A stretch of DNA of 21,261 nucleotides, taken from the NCBI GenBank assembly GCA_934098295.1, contig CAKONV010000023.1, positions 1 through 21,261 of the forward strand, given 5' to 3'. The stretch's first letter is position 1. Each line of letters opens with the position of its first letter. Under the pieces are notes generated by a model, which was given only the letters and a program-made list of their open reading frames with translations, made no database searches and was not told the DNA's origin. This stretch comes from an uncultured Bacilli bacterium. Its GTDB lineage: Bacteria; Bacillota_I; Bacilli_A; ML615J-28; CAG-313. Made by a program: the position numbers and the translations under genes. Below are positions 14,808-21,261 of this stretch, one piece after another.

Positions 14808-15348
14808 TTTTTATCTCCTCTCATTTATAAATAATACTTTTTGATGCTTTTTAAAAATAAAACACCATTTCTAAATTATAATTCTTTATTCTTAATTAGC
14901 ATAGCAATCCAATTGATCCAATATTTCTTTAGTGATTAAGCCTTCCTTACAAGCATCTTGTAATGTATAACATTTATTTTCATAATAAACAGTTATAATT
15001 TCTGGAAAAATTCTAATCTCATATTGCTGACCATCGATATAACAATAATATGTTTCTAATGTAGATTCCATTGGATTATCAGTTGTATTACCTTCTATTA
15101 TTGCTATTTTAATACCATCAAAATCACCATAGTAATGTTTTATATGAATATCATCAATAGTATAGGGATTACTAGATGGATCTCGAAGTCTTGTAACATA
15201 CCATTCCAAATAACATTGCTTTATGTAACGTTTTGTTTTAGCATTCAATTTTGCATTTCCTTTTTTATTACATCCAACAAGTGTTATATTTAACACTAGT
15301 ATCATGAATAATAAAATTATTTTTTTCATTTTTTATCTCCTCTCATTT
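14713..15348 (-). repeat. Direct repeat from tandem duplication of a lipoprotein gene
   Basis: The two lipoprotein genes are direct repeats with a 522-base offset. By eye, 14713-14826 and 15235-15348 (114 bases) are identical, covering the first 31 or so codons, the start codon, the ribosome site and the bases just upstream. The rest of the coding regions differ at scattered sites, mostly in the CYIDGQ segment and the last residues. The bases beyond the repeat on each side are unlike, which places the duplication edges. Confidence 0.9.
14892..15329 (-). CDS. Small lipoprotein, tandem copy B
   Basis: The 145-residue protein has the same signal peptide and lipobox LVGC (C20) as copy A. It differs mainly at TTLRDP versus TRLRDP, in the stretch around ETYYCYIDGQQYEIRIF (DYYSCYIDGQKYNIKKF in copy A), and at the end (DQLDCYAN versus DKLDCYLIL). 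The core IHIKHYYGDFDG and the ending CYTLQDACKEGLITKEIL are kept. It is upstream of copy A by 84 bases with no terminator seen between, so the two may be co-transcribed. A possible promoter (15377-15405) and a candidate small RNA or attenuator (15463-15575) lie upstream. Its function is unknown. Confidence 0.78.
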   Translation of the reverse strand: MKKIILLFMILVLNITLVGCNKKGNAKLNAKTKRYIKQCYLEWYVTRLRDPSSNPYTIDDIHIKHYYGDFDGIKIAIIEGNTTDNPMESTLETYYCYIDGQQYEIRIFPEIITVYYENKCYTLQDACKEGLITKEILDQLDCYAN

Positions 15349-15376
15349 TTTATTTAAATAATTTTTTTAACAATTT

Positions 15377-15405
15377 ATAATAAATAAATCTTTATATAAT
15401 GTCTC
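15377..15405 (-). promoter_or_regulatory. Possible promoter of the tandem lipoprotein genes
   Basis: GAGACA (15400-15405), a 17-base spacer and TATTAT (15377-15382). The -35 sequence is the same as at the tRNA-His promoter. The match is moderate, and very AT-rich DNA gives many chance -10 boxes. Confidence 0.4.
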
Positions 15406-15462
15406 CACATTCAATTTTATTTTCAGCATATTAGTATATGAAATATATATATAGTTTTTTAA

Positions 15463-15575
15463 AAAATAAAAAAACTCTCCTTGATTTATGGAGAGTAAAT
15501 TTATTTTTTTAAGTCAAATTATATATTATTCTTAAGAATGTCCCCATGCAAACTTAAGAAATGTTAGTATGTTAT
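15463..15575 (-). ncRNA. Candidate small RNA (or terminated leader) of about 110 nt
   Basis: A promoter, TTGCAT (15605-15610), 17 bases, TAAAAT (15582-15587) with TGG before the -10, should start RNA near 15575. The RNA contains an 8-bp hairpin (TTCTTAAG with CTTAAGAA around GTTTGCATGGGGACATT-like loop bases, 15530-15561). It ends at a clean intrinsic terminator: ACTCTCC pairs with GGAGAGT (15474-15496), then seven T, A, six T. No protein frame with a ribosome site is present (the only ATG frame, MGTFLRIIYNLT, lacks one). No known RNA family is recognised. It may be an independent small RNA or an attenuated leader of the tandem lipoprotein genes 134 bases downstream. Confidence 0.55.
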
Positions 15576-15610
15576 AGCCACATTTTACCATAATATAAAA
15601 AACAATGCAA

Positions 15611-15841
15611 GTGTTTTAGTAATTTCAGCATTTTTTATGTTAATATAATATATTTTGTTAAAATTTCTATGGTAATATATTGTTTTTAAGTCGACTAAAA
15701 TTAGAAAAAGATATTAGCACAGGACACTATAATTGTGTTCAAGAATAGGTGAATAGTTAGTCATTTTGAAAAAATTTGATTATTTGTTAATAGATTCAGC
15801 CATGGAAAAATTTCGAATAATTTATTTTATCTTAAACTACT
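15611..15841. other. Intergenic stretch without recognisable features
   Basis: Between the candidate small-RNA promoter and the terminator of the ABC transporter operon I see no frame with a ribosome site, no tRNA and no repeat. Two tiny frames (MEKFRIIYFILNY on plus, MTNYSPILEHNYSVLC on minus) lack translation signals. It may be decayed sequence. Confidence 0.5.
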
Positions 15842-15880
15842 AAAAAATCTCAATGAATCATATTTTAGAATCATTGAGAT
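15842..15880 (-). terminator. Terminator of the nucleoside ABC transporter operon
   Basis: On the minus strand ATCTCAATGA pairs with TCATTGAGAT (10 bp, extendable across one mismatch) around 14 bases and runs into six T. It lies 85 bases past the last permease gene. Confidence 0.88.
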
Positions 15881-15964
15881 GTTAAGACTTAAAAGTCTTT
15901 ATTGTAATCGTTTAGTATAGTTAATAATAATTTTATTGTTTTTAATTACATTTAGATATTTTTA

Positions 15965-16930
15965 TTATCTTTCACCTTTTTCGTAAGGTATTCCTTCGGC
16001 TTTTGGACATCCTGATCTACTTCTAAAGATTATAAGAATGACAATTACTACAAAGAATGGAATAATATTATAAAAATAACTTGGTAAGTTTAGCTTTGCG
16101 AAAACTGGTATTTGTGAAGAAAGAGTACCAATACATTTTAAGAAGCCAAATAGTAAAGAACCAAGTGCAATTCCTAATGGATTCCAATTACCAAAAATCA
16201 TTATAGCAAGTGCTAGGAAACCCATACCACCAACGGTACTCTCAGCAGTTCCAGCAGCAGATGTTGCAATATAAGCATATCCACCAATACCAGCTAAAAA
16301 TCCAGATATTGTTGTACCTAAATAACGCATTGCAAACACATTAATACCAACAGAACTTGCAGCTTGCGGATGTTCACCGCAGGCTCTAAGATGGGTACCA
16401 ATTTTTGATTTATATAACCAAATTGAACAAATTATATATAATCCGATACAAATATATGTAGATATATATACTTTATCAATAAAGACATCTAAAAGTGTGC
16501 CTGTAGGTTTTTCTAAAGTAATTACATATTTTGGCATTGGGTTCATAACCAATTTTTCTTGAGATGCGATTACCAAACATGCTGTTAATACAACAGCTGG
16601 AGCAATCATATTTAAAGCTGTACCAATAATTGTTTGGTTAGCTTTCAACTTTATAGCTGCAAATGATAAAAGAAGAGAAAATACAGCACCAGATATTCCA
16701 GAAATTAATAATGCTAATACAAACATTAGTTGTTGCTTAGATGCAAAGGTGCCATTTTTTTGAGCGAAGTATACAAAAATAGCTCCTATAAAAGCCCCAA
16801 AAATCATACAGCCCTCTAAAGCAAGGTTGATAATACCACTTCTTTCAGAAAAGCAACCAGCTAAAGCGACAATCAATAGAGGAATAGCATATACTAAAGT
16901 TTTTTGTAATACTAAAATTAAATTACTCAC
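15965..16930 (-). CDS. BMP-type nucleoside ABC transporter permease 2 (NupQ/YufQ-like)
   Basis: This is the second membrane subunit of the transporter, BPD_transp_2 family, with 8-9 hydrophobic segments. Typical blocks are FSERSGIINLALEGCMIFGAF near the N-terminus (contact with the ATPase domain in this family), KANQTIIGTALNMIAPA, and LRACGEHPQAASSVGINV followed by GFLAGIGGYAYI, the region equivalent to the EAA loop. I place the start at GTG 16930, giving 321 residues. AAAGGAGG (16937-16944) lies 6 bases before it and the frame overlaps the preceding stop by 8 bases, the same style of overlap as elsewhere in the window. The ATG at 16954 has no ribosome site and would place the GGAGG inside the coding region. 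Confidence 0.9.
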   Translation of the reverse strand: MSNLILVLQKTLVYAIPLLIVALAGCFSERSGIINLALEGCMIFGAFIGAIFVYFAQKNGTFASKQQLMFVLALLISGISGAVFSLLLSFAAIKLKANQTIIGTALNMIAPAVVLTACLVIASQEKLVMNPMPKYVITLEKPTGTLLDVFIDKVYISTYICIGLYIICSIWLYKSKIGTHLRACGEHPQAASSVGINVFAMRYLGTTISGFLAGIGGYAYIATSAAGTAESTVGGMGFLALAIMIFGNWNPLGIALGSLLFGFLKCIGTLSSQIPVFAKLNLPSYFYNIIPFFVVIVILIIFRSRSGCPKAEGIPYEKGER

Positions 16931-18203
16931 TTTTGGCCTCCTTTGTAACATCATTGGTATTAACGTTAGTTATATTTTTATTTGGTTTAGGCCTTCTCTT
17001 TTTGTTAAGTAGTCCTCTAATAAGAGAAGTAAAACCAGCAAGATATATAATAACACCTATAATGATATCTGCTACATATCTATTATAATTATATTTGTTT
17101 AAGAAATCGCCACCAATATTAATATATCTTATAAATATTGATGAGAAAATTATACCAATTGGATTACAGTTTGCAAGGAATGCTGATGCAATTCCGTTAA
17201 ATCCATAATCAGGTAACTTACTATACTGTGAAGCATAACAATATTCAATTCCAGGATTTAAATAATATAAACATCCACCAAGTCCAGCTAGAGCTCCCGC
17301 AATAGCCATCGAAATAATAATGTTCTTTTTTTCATTTAACCCTGCATATTTAGCAGCATTTCGGTTGCTACCACAAGCTTTTAATTCATAACCAAATGTT
17401 GTTTTATTAAGAATAATATAAATAATTATGGCTATTATTATCGCAATGATTATTCCACCATCAATATAGGAATTAGGGAAAATTTTATCTAATCCAAATT
17501 TAGGAGTATAATTTAAAACAGGTTTTCCAAGATATGTAAGTTTAGTATCTTCGGTACTCCAAAGATTTGGACAATTTTTAAAAATCCATGTGGCAAGATT
17601 GGCAGCAATCCAGTTAGTCATAATACAAATAATTACTTCGTTTATATTAAACATGGCCTTTAGTAAACCTGGTATTATTCCCCAAATCATTGCAAAAATC
17701 ATTCCTACAATAATTGCTAGAAGCCATACCATCACACCACCAAAACGATTCGTTGTTACAATTGATAAAGATATTAATAAACTACCAACTGTTCCCATAA
17801 GATATTGACCAGGTGCACCAATATTAAATAAACCAGTTTTATACGCAATACCAACTGATAAACCAGTCATAATTAAAGGTGCCGAATAGAAAATCATATT
17901 ACCAATATAGGCAATGACATTTTTAGGAATTCTACTAGCAAATGGTCCTTTACAAAGAGTTTTTAAACCATAATATGCATCACTTATATGACCTTCTTTG
18001 TTGATAGAAGATATTATTATCATAACAATAAAACCAACTAAAAGTCCAACTAAAATACTGATTACTGATGATAATATTGATTTAAATGCCGGCTTTTCAT
18101 ATACTTTTTTTAGGAAATTTCCAATCTTTTTTAGAAAAGCAGTAAATTTAGTATCACTACCATCTTCTTTTTTAAAAGCTTTATTTAAAGGATTACTACT
18201 CAT
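16923..18203 (-). CDS. BMP-type nucleoside ABC transporter permease 1 (NupP/YufP-like)
   Basis: The 426-residue inner-membrane permease belongs to the BPD_transp_2 family. The first 45 residues are charged and cytoplasmic, a feature of this subunit, followed by about ten hydrophobic segments. Recognisable blocks are SAPLIMTGLSVGIAYKTGLF with FNIGAPGQYLMG, NINEVIICIMTNWIAANL, and the cytoplasmic coupling region YELKACGSNRNAAKYAGLN followed by GALAGLGGCLYYL. The tail is basic and Asn-rich. A strong AAGGAGG site lies upstream, and the start overlaps the ATPase stop by 8 bases, so the subunits should be made in matched amounts. Confidence 0.92.
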   Translation of the reverse strand: MSSNPLNKAFKKEDGSDTKFTAFLKKIGNFLKKVYEKPAFKSILSSVISILVGLLVGFIVMIIISSINKEGHISDAYYGLKTLCKGPFASRIPKNVIAYIGNMIFYSAPLIMTGLSVGIAYKTGLFNIGAPGQYLMGTVGSLLISLSIVTTNRFGGVMVWLLAIIVGMIFAMIWGIIPGLLKAMFNINEVIICIMTNWIAANLATWIFKNCPNLWSTEDTKLTYLGKPVLNYTPKFGLDKIFPNSYIDGGIIIAIIIAIIIYIILNKTTFGYELKACGSNRNAAKYAGLNEKKNIIISMAIAGALAGLGGCLYYLNPGIEYCYASQYSKLPDYGFNGIASAFLANCNPIGIIFSSIFIRYINIGGDFLNKYNYNRYVADIIIGVIIYLAGFTSLIRGLLNKKRRPKPNKNITNVNTNDVTKEAKSE

Positions 18204-19776
18204 TTTTGTCCTCCTTGCCTACATTTTTTTTAGCACCAGCCATATATAAACCAAGTTCTTGAATAGTCGTTTTCTTTGGATCTAATTCGCCAACGATATG
18301 TCCTTCATACATTACGTATATACGGTCTGACAAATTCATAACTTCATCTAATTCTAGTGACACTAATAATACGGCATCACCTTGATCACGTTTTTCTACG
18401 ATTTTTTTGTGAATATCTTCAATTGCACCAACATCTAATCCTCTTGTTGGTTGTACAGCAATTAATAATTTATGATTTCTATCCATTTCTCTGGCGATTA
18501 TAGCTTTTTGTTGATTACCACCAGACATACTTCTTGCGGTTGTAACAGCACCCTGACCACTACGAATATCATAATTATCAATTAAATTATTAGCATATTT
18601 TCTAACTTCACCAAATTTGATAAAACCCATTTTTTGATATTCTGGTTCAAAATATCTCTGTAAAATTAAGTTTTCTTCCAAAGAATAATCTAGTATTAAA
18701 CCATGTTTGTGTCTATCTTCAGGAATATGGGAAATACCATGAGTATTACGATATCTAATAGTTTCTTTCGTAATATCATTACCCATAAAAGTAATTGTTC
18801 CTGAATGAACTTTTTCTAGTCCCGTAATAGCGTGAACAAATTCTGTTTGACCATTTCCATCAATACCAGCTATACAAACAATTTCACCACTTCTAACGTT
18901 TATAGAAACATCATCAACAGCATTTTTCTTTTCGTTATTTTTACCTTTATCAAGACGAATACCATTATTATGGTTTTTAACTACTAAGTGTGATGTTTCA
19001 AAAACTATTTCACCTGGAGTTGCTTCTTTTTTATCAACAATAAACTTTACATTGTGTCCTACCATTAAAGTGGATAATTCCTCTTTTGATGTATTACATG
19101 TATCAACAACGCCTACTAATTTTCCTTTTCTAAGAACGGTACAGCGATCAGATATTTCCATAATTTCATTTAATTTATGAGAAATAAAAAGAATGGATTT
19201 GCCTTCTTTCTTCAAATTACGCATAATTTGCATCAATTCTTCGATTTCTTGAGGAGTAAGTACGGCAGTAGGTTCATCAAAAATTAGAATATCATTATTA
19301 CGGTATAACATTTTTAATATTTCAGTTCTTTGTTGCATACCAACAGTAACATCTGATATTTTTTTATCTAAGTCAACATATAAACCATACTGTTCAGACA
19401 ATTTTAATACTTTTTCTCTAGCTTTTTTCTTTTGAACAAAACCAAATTTTGCATCTTCAGCTCCAAGAATAATATTATCTAAGATTGTAAAGCATTCTAC
19501 CAATTTGAAATGTTGATGAACCATTCCAATTCCAAGTTTAGTTGCATCATTTGGATCATTAATTTTTACTTTTTTACCATTATAATATATATCACCTTTT
19601 TCGGGTTTATACATACCAAATAAAACACTCATTAAGGTAGATTTACCTGCACCATTTTCGCCTAGTAGTGCATGAATTTCACCTTTTCTTAATGATAAAC
19701 TAATATCATCATTAGCAACAATACCAGGGAAGAGTTTTGTTATATGTCTCATTTCGATTACATAATTTTCTTCCAT
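18196..19776 (-). CDS. BMP-type nucleoside ABC transporter ATP-binding protein (NupO/YufO-like)
   Basis: The 526-residue protein holds two ABC domains that power import. Domain 1: Walker A GENGAGKST (39-47), Q-loop HQHF, the family's variant signature VGMQQRTEI (145-153) and Walker B ILIFDEPTAVLT (163-174). Domain 2: a degenerate Walker A GIDGNGQTE (304-312), signature MSGGNQQKAIIAREM, and LLIAVQPTRGLDVG in place of a standard Walker B. One complete and one degenerate site is normal for sugar- and nucleoside-type (RbsA/YufO) ATPases. AAAAGGAGAGC precedes the start. It follows the binding-protein gene across a hairpin that may reduce expression relative to it. Confidence 0.95.
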   Translation of the reverse strand: MEENYVIEMRHITKLFPGIVANDDISLSLRKGEIHALLGENGAGKSTLMSVLFGMYKPEKGDIYYNGKKVKINDPNDATKLGIGMVHQHFKLVECFTILDNIILGAEDAKFGFVQKKKAREKVLKLSEQYGLYVDLDKKISDVTVGMQQRTEILKMLYRNNDILIFDEPTAVLTPQEIEELMQIMRNLKKEGKSILFISHKLNEIMEISDRCTVLRKGKLVGVVDTCNTSKEELSTLMVGHNVKFIVDKKEATPGEIVFETSHLVVKNHNNGIRLDKGKNNEKKNAVDDVSINVRSGEIVCIAGIDGNGQTEFVHAITGLEKVHSGTITFMGNDITKETIRYRNTHGISHIPEDRHKHGLILDYSLEENLILQRYFEPEYQKMGFIKFGEVRKYANNLIDNYDIRSGQGAVTTARSMSGGNQQKAIIAREMDRNHKLLIAVQPTRGLDVGAIEDIHKKIVEKRDQGDAVLLVSLELDEVMNLSDRIYVMYEGHIVGELDPKKTTIQELGLYMAGAKKNVGKEDKNE

Positions 19777-19807
19777 TTTTGCTCTCCTTTTTATTTTTAT
19801 AAAGAAA

Positions 19808-19837
19808 CACCTCTATATCAAAATTAATATAGAGGTG
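19808..19837 (-). terminator. Intercistronic hairpin, probable partial terminator
   Basis: CACCTCTATAT pairs perfectly with ATATAGAGGTG (11 bp, 8-base loop), followed on the minus strand by only TTTCTTTATA. It sits between the binding-protein gene and the ATPase gene. The position fits the usual excess of binding protein over membrane subunits, either by partial termination or by 3'-end protection of the first message. Confidence 0.75.
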
Positions 19838-19857
19838 CTTTTTAATTTTTTTAATTA

Positions 19858-20961
19858 TTATTTTTCAAGAGTAAATTTAACATGAGTACATTTGCTTAAT
19901 AATTTTCCCCAAGCTTCATCAGTATTCATATTACCTTCAGTTTCTGAATCAATTACTAATGTACCAGCAACTACTTGATCAAATAATGCTTTATATTCTT
20001 CTTTAGTGAAAGTTTTAAATCTCCAAGCATCATCAGCAGTAGGAAGACCTGTTGCGTTTTCAGCAGCACCTAACTTAGAACATTGATTTTTTAATTTAGT
20101 GTCCCATTCGCCGTTCTTCCATTCATTTAATGCTAGTTCTACAGAAGCGCTTAAGCCTTTAACTGCAGAAGTAAGAACACGTTCACTTTCATTATGTTGA
20201 TCTACGTCAACACCAATAATCATACCATCTTTTGTTTCAGCAGCAGCAGCTTTTACAGATTGTAACATACTTCCACCACATGAGAATACGATTTGTGTGC
20301 CACCAGCATACCAACCAGAAATTTGAGTTTGTAATTCAGTAGATGAACTAAAACCTCCACCATACTTGAAACTTACTTTAACATCAACATTTTTATTTAA
20401 TTCAGCAGCAGCAGCTTCAATACCTTGAACATATCCATAAGCGAATAAGTTACAAGCAGTATTACCACCGTCACCACCAAAAGTACCACCAAGTTTAGTA
20501 TAACCATCTTTAACTGCAGCATATCCAGCAAAGAAACCAGATTCATGTTCTTTATAAGAAATTGCAGTAACATTATCTAAACCTAATGCCCAACCATCAA
20601 CGAAAATGAATTTTACATCTGGGTTTTCTTTAGCAACTGTAGTAATTGCAGTAGCTTGTAAGAAACCAGGTGTTACAATAATTTTTGCACCATTTTCAAT
20701 AGCTTGGTTCATAGCAGCAATACGATCATTATCATTAGCATTAGAACCATTAGCTGGTTGATAATATTTATAAGTCTTACCAGAAGCTTTTGCGAAAGAA
20801 ACAGCTCCTTCATAAGTACCTTGATTGAATCCTCCATCATTTAATTGACCAACGTCAGTTACAACAGCAACTTCGAAAGTCTTATCACCTGAGTTTTCGC
20901 CACATGCAACAAGTGCAACAACTGCGAATACAGCAAGTAAACTTAAGAATACTTTTTTCAT
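19858..20961 (-). CDS. BMP-family nucleoside-binding lipoprotein
   Basis: The surface-anchored substrate-binding subunit has 367 residues and lipobox LVAC (C20). It starts with the BMP block VAVVTDVGQLNDGGFNQGTYEGA; the conserved segments VTDVGQLNDGGFNQ, KIIVTPGFLQATAI, FIFVDG, KEHESGFFAGY and IIGVDVDQHNESERVLTSAVKG are all present. DxGxxxDxGFNQ and the GVDVDQ segment are where members such as PnrA and NupN bind ribose and base. The preference among nucleosides cannot be read from sequence. A GGAGG ribosome site and a promoter with a palindrome at the start site lie upstream. This gene opens the four-gene import operon. Confidence 0.95.
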   Translation of the reverse strand: MKKVFLSLLAVFAVVALVACGENSGDKTFEVAVVTDVGQLNDGGFNQGTYEGAVSFAKASGKTYKYYQPANGSNANDNDRIAAMNQAIENGAKIIVTPGFLQATAITTVAKENPDVKFIFVDGWALGLDNVTAISYKEHESGFFAGYAAVKDGYTKLGGTFGGDGGNTACNLFAYGYVQGIEAAAAELNKNVDVKVSFKYGGGFSSSTELQTQISGWYAGGTQIVFSCGGSMLQSVKAAAAETKDGMIIGVDVDQHNESERVLTSAVKGLSASVELALNEWKNGEWDTKLKNQCSKLGAAENATGLPTADDAWRFKTFTKEEYKALFDQVVAGTLVIDSETEGNMNTDEAWGKLLSKCTHVKFTLEK

Positions 20962-20985
20962 TTATTTTTCCTCCATTATTATTAA

Positions 20986-21043
20986 GTTAGCTCTATTAAT
21001 AGCTCTAACAACAACATTATATCATATTTGGATATTTTTGCAA
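20986..21043 (-). promoter_or_regulatory. Promoter and possible operator of the nucleoside transporter operon
   Basis: TTGCAA (21038-21043), a 16-base spacer ending TGA, and TATAAT (21016-21021) make a good extended -10 promoter. An imperfect 24-bp palindrome spans 20986-21009, exactly over the expected start of transcription: GTTAG and CTAAC are the outer arms, CTATTAATAG the core, with two mismatches. The element AGCTCTA also repeats directly at 10-base spacing. This could bind a repressor, but the regulator is unknown. Confidence 0.65.
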
Positions 21044-21135
21044 AACATTTAGATTATTTTTTATTAACTAAAGGTTTTATTTTTTTTAAGTGTAAAATAA
21101 TCAAAGTAAATTAACTCTTTTTTAACATCAATATT

Positions 21136-21261
21136 TTATTCGGTAATTGTTAAATTAATTTCAAGGAATATTCTCCTATTTAAAATATAGTTAGCTGTAA
21201 GTATAGCTTCTCCTGGTCCTGTTGATTCTATTAATCCATGATGTTCCATATTAATATTAAT
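21136..21261 (-). CDS. C-terminal end of a protein with a Big_2-like repeat (partial)
   Basis: A minus-strand frame enters from the window edge and ends at TAA (21138-21136), giving 41 residues. The sequence HGLIESTGPGEAILTANYIL followed by RRIFLEINLTITE matches the end of a bacterial Ig-like (Big_2) domain: a Gly-Leu turn, a GxGEAxLTA strand and a last strand of alternating hydrophobic residues. Such domains occur in secreted or surface proteins. The rest of the gene lies outside, so size and function are unknown. No clear terminator follows it before the transporter promoter. Confidence 0.6.
   Translation of the reverse strand: MNINMEHHGLIESTGPGEAILTANYILNRRIFLEINLTITE

Noticed and set aside
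14367..15348. Insertion sequence or mobile element at the lipoprotein repeat
   Set aside because: The repeats are direct copies of a gene with no transposase, terminal inverted repeats or target duplication.
15700..15840. Small proteins MEKFRIIYFILNY and MTNYSPILEHNYSVLC
   Set aside because: Both frames are under 20 codons, lack ribosome sites and match nothing recognisable.
1..21261. CRISPR array
   Set aside because: No regularly spaced repeats are present; the only long repeat is the tandem lipoprotein pair.

Overview
The window is strongly AT-rich DNA from a Gram-positive-type, low-GC bacterium. Several traits fit an uncultured member of Bacillota close to Erysipelotrichales, RF39 or Mycoplasmatota: WhiA, Lgt and many small lipoproteins with lipoboxes, strong AGGAGG-type ribosome sites, TTGACA/TATAAT promoters and short-stem intrinsic terminators. 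The taxonomic placement is inference from gene content. The standard bacterial code (TGA = stop) is supported: the tRNA-Trp has a CCA anticodon, long reading frames use TGG for Trp, and two convergent genes end in TGA.

Layout. (1) 1-1230, minus strand: a HAD hydrolase cut off after its N-terminal half, a GNAT acetyltransferase and tRNA-His. (2) 1290-2990: DNA-3-methyladenine glycosylase I (tag, plus strand) converges on a nucleoside phosphorylase (minus strand) across a strong bidirectional terminator; tRNA-Trp lies behind it. (3) 3050-4800: a LolA-like lipoprotein (minus) diverges from a DUF378 membrane protein and a small XRE-type regulator (plus). (4) 4814-8083, minus: a tightly overlapping operon of an unknown membrane protein, lgt, a PpaX-like HAD phosphatase and whiA, driven by one clear promoter. 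(5) 8109-10934: uvrA. (6) 11181-12822: an NCS2 uracil permease behind a long leader. That leader holds a 36-codon reading frame, a U-rich tract and an intrinsic terminator overlapping the frame's end. (7) 12873-15610: four lipoproteins, two of them a recent tandem duplication, plus two further promoter-hairpin units that may be small RNAs or attenuators. (8) 15842-21043, minus: a complete BMP-type nucleoside ABC transporter operon (binding lipoprotein, double-domain ATPase, two permeases). (9) 21136-21261: the C-terminal end of a protein with a Big_2-like repeat, cut by the window edge.

Functionally the window is weighted to nucleoside and pyrimidine salvage (nucleoside phosphorylase, uracil permease, BMP transporter) and to lipoprotein biology: lgt itself and six encoded lipoproteins. 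The most unusual item is the uracil permease leader. It has the architecture of the UTP-sensitive, translation-coupled attenuator known from enterobacterial pyrBI, whereas low-GC Gram-positives normally control such genes through PyrR. I see no PyrR binding loop there. The mechanism is inferred from architecture and is untested.
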